DNA of 64,000 bases. Source: Ulva prolifera. Its lineage: Eukaryota > Chlorophyta > Ulvophyceae > Ulvales > Ulvaceae. The translations under genes were made by a program, and so were the position numbers. Below, piece by piece: positions 38,701-50,352 of the stretch. Location of the stretch: positions 2,633,481 through 2,697,480 of the forward strand of contig CM041203.1 in the NCBI GenBank assembly GCA_023078555.1. Reading direction: 5' to 3'. The first letter of the stretch is position 1. Each line of letters begins with the position of its first letter. A model generated the notes under the pieces. The model saw only the letters and a list, made by a program, of their open reading frames with translations. It did not search any database and had not been told where the DNA came from.

Positions 38701-38997
38701 CACCTGAAGCGCGTCGCGCGCGAGGCGGCGGAGCCGGATGCCGCGGTCGCCGGCTATGCGCCGCCGACGGTGCAGGAGCTCGAGGACGCGGTGGAGGCGG
38801 ACATGGCGCAGCTGCGCACGCGGCGGCGCGCGCGGGGCCAGTCGGCCGCACAGTTCCTTGTCCAGATCGGGGATGACTCCGATGCGGAGCTTGGGGCGGC
38901 GGCGGACGAGCGTGAGGGTGCGGACCTTGACAGCGGGGCGCGATTCAAGCTGGTGAAGGAGCTGTGGGGGGCGGCGCATGACCGCCGAGACGAGTAG
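32788..38997 (+). CDS. NT-C2 domain protein with dilute-like C-terminal region
   Basis: Seven exons join in phase: 32788-33003, 33532-33782, 33959-36425, 36829-36978, 37155-37200, 37344-37627, 38059-38997, about 1450 residues. Residues 1-155 form an NT-C2 (EEIG1/EHBP1-type) domain, a membrane or cytoskeleton adaptor fold (ADGGKSFAYVLNVHQL; LASVGTVVINLADF). The next roughly 820 residues are low-complexity and charged, with a run of 13 Ala, and probably disordered. The C-terminal 480 residues are helical and resemble the dilute/globular-tail region of class V/XI myosin (AFFWWSNIQMLRLFL; ALVARLDFLFYANIL; GMQLKMAVMHLSHW). The same pairing occurs in plant EEIG1/EHBP1-N proteins, so a role in organelle or vesicle positioning is plausible. 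The donor of the fifth exon, GTTGCA, is atypical. The 606-residue antisense frame over exon 3 is a composition shadow. Confidence 0.85.
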
Positions 38998-39328
38998 GCT
39001 GGCCCCACAGCAGGTGGGGTCGAGGACTGGGGTGTTTGTGTGACAGATTATAACTGTGGCGGGCTGGGGCTGTAGGTGCATGTGTGGCCGGCCGGGGGGA
39101 GTGTCACAGGTGGGGGTGTGGGGTGCGTGCTGGAGTAAGTGTCTCTCGTGTGTTGAAAAGACAGGGTGCTCATGTAGTCTCAGAGATCCCAGGGGGTGTC
39201 GGTAGGAGCGCTCGCCGGGACCATGATGGTCAAAATAGGCGTCCTCTGAGCTCGGCAGGATGAGAAGGCGCAAACAGGATAGTTTACTGGTGCATGCTGA
39301 ACAGGCGGTAGGCCGATGTCGTCGCGAG
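38998..39328. other. Tail-to-tail intergenic stretch, 331 bp
   Basis: Holds the 3' UTRs of the NT-C2 gene (plus) and the DNAJC11-like gene (minus). No TGTAA is evident on either sense strand; nothing else seen. Confidence 0.5.
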
Positions 39329-42300
39329 TTAATCACTGGAACGGGTCTCAACGCATGCTGCGTGTCCATTGGTGCGCCCACTGGAGGGCTGCCCCGCCGC
39401 AGGCCCGAGGCGCGGCACCGCCGGCTCCTCGTCGTGCCACCTCTGTGCAAACACGGCCTTCTGCTCTGCCACTTCCGCCGCCTTGCTGCTCGGTGCTCGG
39501 ATCTCTGCTAAGCTATCAACTGCACACCGCGACGCACTGTGTCTGATCTCCGTCTGGATTGCTGATACCAGCTTGGCGACCAGTCCGAGTAGCCGCGACG
39601 ACCTGTTGTTTGGCTCAAGTGCGATATCTGAACCAGAAAGAGTGCTGCACAGGGCACGTTGCACACAGCAAACGCAACTGGACAAGCGTACACACCTTCG
39701 AGCTCATAGTATTTGCCGTGGAACTTGTACAGCACATAGAACGAGTTCCTGCCGCCGGGGTTGAGCTGCGCGAAGCCCGGAAGTGTGCTCTTGTCGAGGT
39801 TCTGCCGCAGCCGCAGGTGGCCGTCCACGGCCGCGAGCTGCGTCGGCCGTGTCACCAGTAGCCACCCGTCCCCCTCGCCGCCCTCCAAGGGCGCCCGATC
39901 CAGCGGCTCCACCTCCTCGGCCGCGCCAGCCTGGGCGGCGCACTGTTTGACCGCAACCGCCAGCTCCGTCTTGAACCGCGCAAGCTTCCCGAACGCAGCC
40001 TGCACCAGCTGACACGGTGGAGCACGCGGTAAGGGGCCAGCATTGTAAGTGCGCCCACGGTGCTACCCGCCTCCTCTCGTCCGTGTCCACTTGACACTAG
40101 AGTTGGCACGTGAACGTTGATGACTGCGGACGGCATTACATGCAGTGGGATGTTGCGGCTGTGAGCACGGCCACGAACACATGCATGACAATGCCTGCTG
40201 TGGGAGGCGAAGGGGCGCAGCGCACCAGCAGCACGACGAAGCCGCTGCGGTGCTCGCTTTTGGCGGACATGCGAGCGACGGTCGCGCCCATGACGGCCTG
40301 CTGCCGCAGCGCACGCTCCCGAGCCTGCGCGATTTCCGCCCGCCGCTCAGCCCTTGCAGACTGCTCGTTCTGTGCCGCGATCACCCACAGAATTGGCTTT
40401 ATTATCGCCCTGCACAGAGCCCCGCGTGTGGCACACCATCCTCTCAGGCGCACTGCGGCATACGCCGAAGTTTAGCGTATGCTGGCCTTCCGCCACCGAT
40501 CCACATCGCTTCACAGGAACCTCAAGTGAAGTGCAATCATACGCGATGGCCTATACAGGCCGTGCATTACTCCGAATGACTGAGACCACATGCTGAAGTG
40601 GCAGGGCACCTGGGAACCCCCTCGGGACGATCGCATTCTCATATGGCCTTAGCCTCACAGTGATCACCGCAGTTCAGTGCCATCTCGTGTACTGTCACAA
40701 TCATCAATAGCAGCACAAATTGGTAACATCTCGCCGTGAAATAACCCCCCACCCTCACAACATTTGTTGCTCCAGCAGACGGCAGTCAATATGCACACTG
40801 GCAAAGATATTCCAGATTGACTGGTGCTTCGAAAATTGGCGGACAAGGCATGCGGCACGAGAGGCGTACTGTGTGACGAGCAGGTTGAGGGCTGTCGGCA
40901 CAACGGTCGCGAGCACCAGCGCGCGCCAGTCGTCGGCGCGGCTGCTGAGGAGCACCGGCACGTGCATCGTGTGGCCGGCGCGCGTGAGGCGCACGTTGAG
41001 CGACGTGCCGGCCGTGCCGTAGCCGACCCCGACGTAGCCGCGCGTGAGGCTGCGCGCCACGGACACCCCGACCTCGCCGCGGGTCGCGACGGCGCTGCAG
41101 AAGCAGCTCCCACGCAGCTGCAGCTGCGGGCGGAGCTGCAGCGTCGCCGTCACCGACGCGGACACGACGTGCCCCACCTGGACACGCACGCTCGCTCTCG
41201 CGTGTGCGGTCACCTGAGCATGACAACCGCAGCCTGGTACCGCGCCCCAGCTGAGGGGTTGGTCTGTGCTGATCCCCACAATGAATGCAGGGACAACTGA
41301 CTTGCTGCGGCACAGCGCCTCCGCGTCACGGCAGAAACACGAACGAATTCCAGATACCGGGCTCTTTCCTGTAGGGTGCCGCATAGGGAGCGCCGGGCAG
41401 ATCCACGAGAGGTCGCTCTCAGACCGATCCCATGCACTCCCGGTGTGCGCAGAAATGCATGCAGCGCGCACAGAGCCGCACCCTCGCGCGGACATCGATG
41501 GTGTGGTCGGCGATCTTGTGCACGGCGCGCGCTTGCAGGGAGATGTTGCCCGGCGCGGCGCGGGCGGATGCCTCTGCGCGGGTGTTGGCGGAACACACGC
41601 GCATGCATGACACGCAGGCGGCGGGGTCCTGCCCGACCATGGCGCCGACGCTGAGCACGTTGCGCAGCCCGCTGCGGAACTGCGCCCACAACGGCACTTG
41701 CAGCCAGCCGGTCATGTTGCCGTTTGCGCTGAATAGGTTCCGCAGGCGCAGGTTGTCTGCAGGGCAGCGGCGGTAGATCAGCCTGTGACATCTGCTGGTG
41801 CGGAGGGATCATGACGGCGCTGAAGTGGGTTAGCGCAAGCAGATGTGCAGGAACGAGGAGCATGTTTCCATAGGTGCGTGGCGCTGGGACTGGTGAAGTT
41901 TCAAGTGCCTGCTAGGCTGGCACTGCATACACAAGTCAACATCCCGACTAGATTGAAGCAGAAACGGAAGTGATCAAGCATCAGTGGGCTGCATACAACC
42001 GACCATGAAGCGGGAGTCCTCTGAGCGGTCAATTTTCAGTGCGGAGTTGACCGATACGCCAGCTATGACCGGCCAGACCTCCGGCATGACACCCTTGAGG
42101 ATACTAGCTGTTGTTTGAGACGCGTCCCACTCCAGGACCACATCGGCTGGCTGCACGAGCATGTCGTATTTGTCCTCATCCCACCTGTTCTGTTGGTACA
42201 GCAGCCACTGCTCTCTTAACGGCTTGACAGGCACCACAGATGAGCCCGCTTGAAGCCCTGACTTCCCATATAGATCGTATGTAGACCGCCGGAGTGGGTC

Positions 42301-42783
42301 CCGAAGCACCTGGGCACCAAGTGTAGCTTGAGTGAAACTATAGTGAGGATCGCATGGGTGACCCACAAACGGTGTGGTCCAGCAGCAGCGGCGACGCTGC
42401 GAGTTAGTATACTAACATCATCTGACACTGCAGGCTACAGGCCTGACTCATTCAGTGAGCGTTGTCACCCGACCTCCGGCTAATAGCACCATGGCCAACT
42501 CTGGTGAGGTGATACTAAACCAGCTGTACAAAGCAGGCAGCCGCAGACGAGCAGGTACTAACTTGAAGAATTTAAATATATTGAGCTGTTGAAATCTTTG
42601 TCAGTACGACATCAGAGAACGCACTCTATATGCTTCCGCCATGTGTTCGAGGCCCGGGGCCTGCCCCTCCACCGCCCCATCCCCAACGGCCTCATTAAAT
42701 GCAGTATACGAAACTTCTACATCTTCACTGCTTGCGGTGCGGTCGAGGTTCAAGGTGTCGTAGTACGAAGGTTGCTGGGACAT
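39329..42783 (-). CDS. DNAJC11-like protein with degenerate J domain
   Basis: Seven exons (plus coordinates) 42783-42625, 42309-42000, 41756-41482, 41213-40870, 40409-40226, 39999-39696, 39627-39329 join in phase, 624 residues. Residues 1-75 look like a J domain (SYYDTLNLDRTASSEDVEVS... AYRVLRDPLRRSTYDLYGKSG without the gap), but the HPD motif needed to stimulate Hsp70 is not present. The middle is beta-rich and alternating (SLTRGYVGVGYGTAGTSLNV), as in the DNAJC11 barrel-like region, followed by a hydrophobic helix, a charged helix (AERRAEIAQARERALRQ) and the DUF3395 C-domain (LRLRQNLDKSTLPGFAQLNP, VLYKFHGKYYELE). DNAJC11 associates with the MICOS/SAM complexes of mitochondria; that location is inferred here. 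The final 95 residues after DUF3395 are not conserved to my knowledge. Confidence 0.86.
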
Positions 42784-43675
42784 TCAAGGCTGCAGAGCGA
42801 TGTCTGGGCCCGGCCCCCAAGACTCTGCAGTCTCTGTGATGGTTACCGCAACACTTGATGTCTAACTCCTTCGTTCTATTGCCACACGTATTGAAACGCA
42901 CATCCTTCACTTCCAGGAGCAAATTATCTGTGAACACGATTGCAGCGACCGCTAGGTTGACGCAAGCGTGATTGCGTACACATAAGCTGAGCTACTATTG
43001 ATACACATTTGCATCACGTTTGCGTAAACATGCTAGCGCATTCGGATCCTTGGGTGCTGGAGTTGTTCCTATGCCGGAAATGTCACTGTGGTGATCATGC
43101 ATGCTCCGTGAAGCCTGGACGAATTCCGGCCGCAGGCGGAAATCGCGCCCAGACACTTTCCTGCCGGGTTACACATACACCATCGATTAACAGCACGCCC
43201 AACATTCTAGGTTGTCATCGATTTGCACGAGGAAAGAAAGTACGTGCAATAAGTACAACTGTGTAAATCAGTGCGTTCACCTGATGGTGAGGCACGCGCA
43301 TGCACGGGCTTTGGGAATTGCTGATGGTCTGGCTCAGAGTTGTGCTGGCGCCGGTCACTGTACCGACAAAAGCTCTTGTGCAGTCTTTGACGTCCTGATC
43401 AGCCACACCTGCAGACAGCACCAGTTGCATCAGACACCCCGCACGCTGGATAGGACCATGCCAAGGCGACGATCATGTTCAGCTCAGCTGTAGGCTATCA
43501 CTACGGCCCCGTATTTACACAAGATTCAGTTCATCAAGGTGCACATGATGAAGCTTGACAAGCACACCAATGCGCAATCAATGGCAAGTCCAGTCTGTCA
43601 TCGCGGCAGTGCAAAGAGGACAGCATGCATACAAGGCTGCCACGCAAGCTGAACAAAGAGCAGCCCAGGAACCTC
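42784..43675. other. Spacer, no supported gene
   Basis: Between the start of the DNAJC11-like gene and the end of the SOUL gene, both on the minus strand. Short frames only. It should include the DNAJC11-like promoter and the SOUL 3' UTR. Confidence 0.45.
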
Positions 43676-45199
43676 TCATGTCAAGAACACCATAGGAGCG
43701 TCAGGGCGAACCTCGTTGTGCCGGTCCAGCAGGCGGAAGGGTGAGTCATATCCCAGAGAGTAGAAGTAGCCCGACTCCACATCTTCGCCCCTCTCCCCCA
43801 GGACATGGTACAGCTCTGAGGCATGTTCTGTGATTGACTTGACCGAATTCCACCCCGAGTAGCTGCTCACATATGCCTCAAATGCATCGATGTGCTCCAC
43901 GTAGACGTCTGGATCGGAAGGCTCTGGCGGATTGGCCTGCATGTGCTTCCTCTTATCAGCCTTGCATTGGCACAATCACAGACAAAAGAAAAATACCAGG
44001 GAGGTGTGAACTGATGCAGGCTTGTGCGAACCTGGAACTTATACGGAACGAAGAAAGAGATTACATATTTGTCTTTGCAGAAAGGCCCATCGCCTGCGGC
44101 GATCTTTGTGCGAACGGGCGTGGTCATTGCTATCTTCTGTTCATCATCGTTGTTCCCTCCGATGTATTTGAAGAGCTTCTGCATGTATCTCAGCCTCCTC
44201 AAGAGGTGCCAGACGTCAAGCACGTAGGGCTGGTGCCACTCACCAGAACACATGCTCAGATGGAGTGAGCATGACCTCGAGTGAGCGAGGCACATCTCTG
44301 GACATTTCTCATGCTGCAAGAAGCTGTGGTACCATACATAGAACGTCACAGGAGTGTTCAAATACTCAAGCTGCGATGCTGATGTCAAACGCTGCAAGAA
44401 TTTTGTAACATCGGCACATGGCACCTCATTGGTAGCGACACTCTATAAAATGACAGCTTTGAGGGTGCTTTAGCCGCAATGTCCCGTCGCGATGGCTACA
44501 CGGCTGAACGCAGGCACGGTGATTGGAAGGCGCACCCAGAAGCCCTTCTTGACCGCCTCGTCATAGCCATAGCCCTCTTCCTTAGTAGAGATCCATGCTC
44601 CTGCTCAGCACGGTTTATTTTGACGCCAATGGCACTAGCTGAAGTGCACAGTTCCAGGGACCTGGAGCTCCATGTAGTCGCTGCTGTTAGAGCCGGGATA
44701 ACGAGATATACAGCCAGCGAGCCAGCAGGCCCGCGGAGGTCGTCACAGATATTCCAATTGAACATGGAACCCAACAATGGCGAGACCACGCAGTTCCGGC
44801 GCATGGCAATCACGTCAGCTGGATAGAATGACGGGCACGCGCGACGCCGTGGCCGGCACGTGCTTTGCGGAGAGCCAGCACAATCTGCGGTCATGCGGTC
44901 ACGATACTCGATAAGATAGAGCAGCGCGACTGTCGCTGTAGCGAAATACATGAGCAGTCACTGTTTTGAGCTCGGTCATCGAGATTTTTCTTGGAGCTGG
45001 AATATGAACAGGCCGGGGCAGAAGTGACCACACCCGCTTCGTAGGCACGCAGCTCGAAATCATCTGTTGTCTCCACCACACTGAACTTCGGGCAGTCCAG
45101 CCCGTGACAGAATGAAGGCTTGTCTGTTACTTTTGCTGGCATTGATCCTGCAACAAGTGGAAGAACGCATAACATGGCAGCGGGCAAAAACGTCAACAT
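43676..45199 (-). CDS. SOUL/HEBP haem-binding protein with signal peptide
   Basis: Four exons (plus coordinates) 45199-45034, 44600-44536, 44178-44032, 43936-43676 join in phase, 212 residues. The start MLTFLPAAMLCVLPLVAGS is a signal peptide or thylakoid/ER-type targeting sequence. The mature part has the SOUL signature: KFSVVETTDDFELRAYEAG, AWISTKEEG, FKYIGGNNDDEQKIAMTTPV, CKDKYVISFFVPYKFQ and NPPEPSDPDVYVE, ending SPFRLLDRHNEV...VFLT. SOUL proteins bind haem or other tetrapyrroles, and in algae some are eyespot or plastoglobule proteins; the ligand here is unknown. The in-frame ATG 48 bases further upstream (45247) would lengthen the N-terminus and mask the signal peptide, so I chose the internal one. 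Confidence 0.9.
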
Positions 45200-48022
45200 G
45201 TTGGTACGTAAAGTGTGCGCTATGGGGAAGAACACTGTTCGACGCACACGTCAACCTCTGACATCAACATGCAGCGAGAAATACTTTGTACTATGTGCAT
45301 TAACAGGGGCCGATGCTGTGTTCTCAACTGGAGCACGCGTATTGAATCCGCGGTACACCTGAAATCAGTGGTCGATTCGAGTGCACCGCCGGTAGCCATA
45401 ATATACAACTATCGTTCCGCTGACGTGATCAGAAGGGTCTGCAAGTGGCAGGCTCTGGACCATAAGAAGTGCCTTGCCGGAGTAAAGCTCCGCGTATCGG
45501 TATCGCTTCCAGTTTCTGGTGCAGCTTGTGTCATGTTTGGTCGTGCCAGACGATGGACATGGCCATATCAATCAACCAGCGTACTGTGCGTATGCACCAT
45601 TACTCATACGCCACTGCAAACGATAATGGATCATTAATCTTCTTGACGCGAACGAGGAGAAGACCAGTGTCTGCTTGATTACGTATGGCTGCAGCAGCGC
45701 GGCTGCTGCATCACAACTACAACGTAGCTGCGGCTGGGGTTTTCTATTCACGCCACGCTTGATAGCAGGTGGACGATGCTGCATCCGAGTCGTGGCAGGC
45801 TCATTTGGCAAGCCATTGTCGAGGCAGTTGCAGTGTGTTGCCATGTGACGCTTGGTGCGCCAGGGCACGCATGTACCAATTCAGCATGCACCTAGAGTTC
45901 CGTAGAGTATTTTCGAGATGCGTAGTTGTGCACAGAGTTGCTCTTGCAAGCAATGCACTGGATTATCTGACGGTCCATACTTCAGTGTGCACTGTACACT
46001 ACACACACGCACAAAGGTCGATTCCGCTCTCGGCATCCAACAGCGAGAGTCACAAATTTTGGCATGTAAGAGATCAGGTAGGGCTTTTCCAGGACATGTG
46101 CAGCATCGGGCCCGATTCAAGTGCAGACTTGTGGCATCACACAGCTTGGTCGCCGTTTCTGCAGCACATATGTAGGGCAGCTCTGCCATGTAGCTGTCAG
46201 CAAATGTACCACACATCTCTGTCCATGGCTGCTTTAAGGCTGGCTTCATGTAGACACCTCATCATGAGTGACACCCCAGTATCTCCAACAGTGTGTAGAG
46301 CATGCCATGCCACTATCAGATGCAGTCCATTGGGGATGTCACCCATTGAGTTGTTGGGCATGCAGCCAGAATCAGTGGTCTCCCTCAATGATGCCGTAGC
46401 CTGTCACCTGAGCACGGTGTTCAAAGGAAGACATCCATTCCTATCTACTCCCAGCCCGCAGTCAAGTGCGGAGCATGGTGTAGGTGCAGTGCTGTGGAAG
46501 CTGTGCACGACACCGCTCACACACTCATTCACCATGCTGCCACCTGTGCTCTCCAGGTTTCATGTTTGCTGCAGTACTGAGCCTGCATGGATCACTAGCA
46601 TGCTTCTCAGCGATACCTTGTGGAACCAGAGGCACAGCAGTGCCCGTGTGTTGATGTGATTCGATTTCACACATCACCTCTGGACTCAGTCCCACATCCT
46701 GGCACTTGGCGCCACGCCCAATGATCGACAGCACCAAACGCTGCTAATCAGGTAGGATAAAGTGACTCACCTAGAAAATTCTGCCGGGCGGATGTGTGTC
46801 TGGGCAAAAATACCGGTGCGGCGGTGCCAGAAGAGCACATGGACGTGACTGTGCCACACAGGACAGTGGCCAGCGCCGTGTACAACCAAGAAGACGTAGC
46901 ACAGGTCCTACTTCGAGGTCTCCATCATGGATGGCGGATGGAATTCTGACATCCGTATGCCACAGTGCCATTTGCACAGAGGGCGGCGAGGCAATGCATG
47001 CTGCTGCTGTAGCTGCGGCTGGTAGCTTGACGTCGTCTGTATGAATGACGTCGTCATTTGTCCACTACTCAATCTAGCTGTGAGCAGTAGCGAGTACCAT
47101 ACGCAAGTAAAAGGATAGACAAGAAATGCATAATGCAGGTCTCCAGTGTCGAAGGACCACCTGGCTGTAACGCATAAAGCAGGCCTGAACTGTGGAACCT
47201 CCGGGAAACAAGGAACTTCCAGGACAATAGTGCTGCTACTGGCAACAGTAGATAGTGAACAGTAGCACTCACTACTATTGAGTGCCACTAGTAGCAATCA
47301 GTAGTACTAGAATGTTGACTAGTACATGGAGTGCTCTGGAAGTCTCATATCACTCCATGAAGCAGCCAGCTGAGTGGAAGGGTCCCACCTAACTGAACAA
47401 CGAATCTGGCTACTCCAGGATACATGAGCTGATATGTAGCCAGAGTTCATGATTGCATGGGGCTCTCTCGCTTGGCATCGATAAATCTCTACATCATCGA
47501 ACTGGGCTCCTCAAGTCCGCAGATTGAGCTCAACCTGCTGAACGCTCGTCGACAGATTCAACATGGGGTTGCGAAGCAGATACTTGCTCGAGCTGCTCCA
47601 CAAGATGGGAATCACATACGCAACATCCATATTCTCTCTTGGCGTGTCAATTTTTGCAAACCAAAAGCATCGTGATCTTGTTTGCGCATGTGGCTCGAGT
47701 GCACTGCTCCGCTGTCTAAGGCTACGGCCCAGTTCCCCACGCTGGGAACATCGTCACTGCTGGCGGTGTTGGCTGCCGTTGAAAATGCCAAGCTGCCATC
47801 GCGAATGCATTGCATTTGCAAAGATTGCGTGCCGGCAAGTGCCCAGGCAAATAGCTATCCCGTTACGTCGTTGTGACGTCATGCCGCTCGTTGCTGAGAG
47901 GTTAGAGACACAGTCCGAAGGCATGAACCCCCAGCTTTCTTACGCAGCAGCGTGTGGACAAATCATCCTTTTCCCTGGGCAAACGTCCGTTGCGAATCCC
48001 CTCGACTCTAGGACCTAGCAAG
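45200..48022. other. 2.8-kb region without a supported gene
   Basis: Low-GC compared with the gene exons. A 296-residue open frame (45769-46659, plus) and opposing minus frames (46197-46388, 46525-46737) overlap; none has a domain. It may be a decayed mobile element. The 3' end must contain the eL22 promoter. Confidence 0.4.
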
Positions 48023-48671
48023 ATGCCCAGCCTAATCAAGAAGGCCGCGCCCAAGGGCAAGAAAAAGGCCCTCAGCTTTGTTGTGGACTGCACTAAGCCT
48101 GTCGAGGACTCGATCATGGATATCGCCGCTTTCGAGCAGTTCTTGGCTGAACGCATCAAGGTGGACGGCAAAGCCGGTATGCTCGTGTGACCCCGGCTGC
48201 CTTGCCGCGATCACTTCTATATGACGGATTGAGTATCGTCAAGGCTTTGGCTGTAGGCAACCTGGGAGATTCCGTCAAGGTGACACGGGACAAGAACAAA
48301 GTGACTGTGACGTCTGAGACCCAGATGTCCAAGCGGTGAGTACACCCCTCAGTGTTCATCTGAACATCTGATGACCATCATTTTCGAGTGTCGTGTTGAA
48401 TGTTTGAGGATGCTGTGCAGATATGTGAAGTACCTGACAAAGAAGTTCCTGAAGAAGCACTCTGTGCGTGACTGGTTGCGTGTCATTGCCTCGAACAACG
48501 ACCCCAAGTGCGCCTCCCGCTGGATGAATTATTTGAATGCTGTGCATCGTGTGGTTTACATGTTGGGTGCTTAGCAGCCGCAGTGCTTCTTCCAACCTGC
48601 TGCGCTGGTGCAGCGTATACGAGCTCAGATACTTCAACATCGAGGAGGGTGGCGCAGAGGAGGAGGAGTAG
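48023..48671 (+). CDS. RPL22: 60S ribosomal protein eL22
   Basis: Cytosolic large-subunit ribosomal protein. Four exons join in phase: 48023-48176, 48257-48335, 48421-48507, 48614-48671, giving 125 residues, the normal size. The family motifs are clear: [84 protein letters not shown] and an acidic C-tail. Introns are short (80-106 nt). Donors are GTATGC, GTGAGT and GTGCGC. A lysine-rich N-terminus fits rRNA binding. Confidence 0.96.
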
Positions 48672-48821
48672 ATTGATCAATCTCATGGGGCACCTTTGGG
48701 AGCGAGTGGGAATAGCTGCAGCATGCCTTGCTGCACATCAGCCCGGGAGGGGCTTGCTGGTGAGCAGCGTGAGTCCTTTGCTCAAAATCTGCAGCCATTC
48801 TGTCACAATGATTTACATATG

Positions 48822-48826
48822 TGTAA
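48822..48826 (+). terminator. Possible TGTAA polyadenylation signal for eL22
   Basis: TGTAA 150 bases after the eL22 stop codon, a spacing similar to that after the four-TM gene. Suggestive of a chlorophyte-type signal. Confidence 0.35.
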
Positions 48827-50352
48827 CCTGGTGGCCGCGACTACGCCTTCATCCTTCAATGCAGCAGATTCAGCCCTCCCTGCTGTCCGAGTGACCACAG
48901 GTGCACAATGGCTCATCCAAGGTCGAGGAAGAGGACAGGCCTGTGTGTTAACATAACACCTTTGATCTCACTCCACCTTCTCCTTGTTCACCTGCTGTGA
49001 CGTCTGGTGACCTTTGGTGGCGAAAATGCAGCGTCTGTATTCATGCTAGGGCTTCCCCAGATCTGAGCTGGACACCTGGACATGCGACGGATGCTGCGGA
49101 ATGCTGCATATTCACATCGAAACTGATGGTCTGTTCGGGATTTGCAACAATTAACCTTCAGTGGCTGTGGAAGACTCTAGGACTGTTCCCCCAATATCGC
49201 TTTCACTGCGCGTTCTGCCACCAGATTTTTCACTCATGGCATCTAGCAGTGCTCTCCACGCTATGAATTGACTATTTCCCCCCAATTTGCTCCATTGTGT
49301 GCTCCCTCGTTGTATCGCTAGTACGTTCGACGATATTGCATCTTGCCAACTTGTCCTGCTAACAGAGCGTTGCAGCCAAGCTGTGTTTACATGGCTTTTT
49401 CAGTGCCACACCTGTGTAAACCCAACAAAACACCATAAGTGACGTAAACACCCATCGCCTTTCCACGCCAGAACAACCTTTTGGTAAGGTCCTGCGCTAG
49501 AGCAAATCATCACAAGTGAGCAGGACCATCATGGGTGAGGGTATGCTGCTTGAGGATCAGAGGGTGCTGCGGCAGCTGTGCTACAGTACGATGCAGAGAG
49601 GCAGTGGAGTAAAATTTACGCCTAGCAGTCGAGCGCAATTGGCAGAGCAACAGAGCCAGTAACACCTGTGCACAGGTGTGCATGTGTGTAAGATGCATGA
49701 TAAGATTATGACCACGCACTAACCGAAGGCCTTGCAAGGCGTGATTGGGTGCTCATTACATGAAGCTGTAGATCGTAGAATGCATCAGCCATTGCACCGT
49801 TATTCTGCAAAAGACTTTGCTTGTCGCATTCTCTATTCAGATCCTGTACAATTCAATGCACAGGTGGCGTGGCTGAGCCAAGCTTTCTTCCAGTTCCATT
49901 TATTCGATTGGTTTCTTGGTCATACATTTCAAGTATTCGGCTGCCGAGATGTATCAGGTTCGCTGCCAGCTATATATCTACAGGCACCTAATTATAATTG
50001 GCAGTGGAAGTCGACGGAGCTTCGCGGCCGATCAACCTGCGTCCACTGAACCGTGGAAAGGTTCACAGCGTAGGCACATTTTCTGATTCTTACGTGCATC
50101 ACTGGCAGTAATAATTTCCTCGGGTCATTTGCCTTAGCATGAGCAGCTCCGCCATGCTCCTCCCGGGGATCTGGTTCTCGGCAATGTCTACGCCCCGTTC
50201 ACGAGAGATTACGCTCGGCATGGTGTAGATGTCCAAGCTGGAAGGCGTACAGGCCTGAGGTGAATCATGCAAGTGATCAGTGGCAACACATGTCCCCAAC
50301 ACTCACGAAGCTTTGCTGCAAGCGTCCATGAGCAGCCCGAACACCAGCAATA
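48827..50352. other. Spacer, no supported gene
   Basis: No clear coding signal. A short segment at about 50134-50220 reads as HEQLRHAPPGDLVLGNVYAP on the plus strand and is open on the minus strand too; it could be an upstream exon of the next gene carrying part of its N-terminus. Confidence 0.35.

Noticed and set aside
38065-39450. 461-residue open frame on the minus strand
   Set aside because: Antisense shadow of the last NT-C2/dilute-like exon; extends into the 3' spacer without any motif.
45769-46659. 296-residue open frame, plus strand
   Set aside because: Open frames of similar quality exist on the other strand, there is no domain or splice partner, and composition matches non-coding DNA. 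Could be a decayed element, but not supported as a gene.
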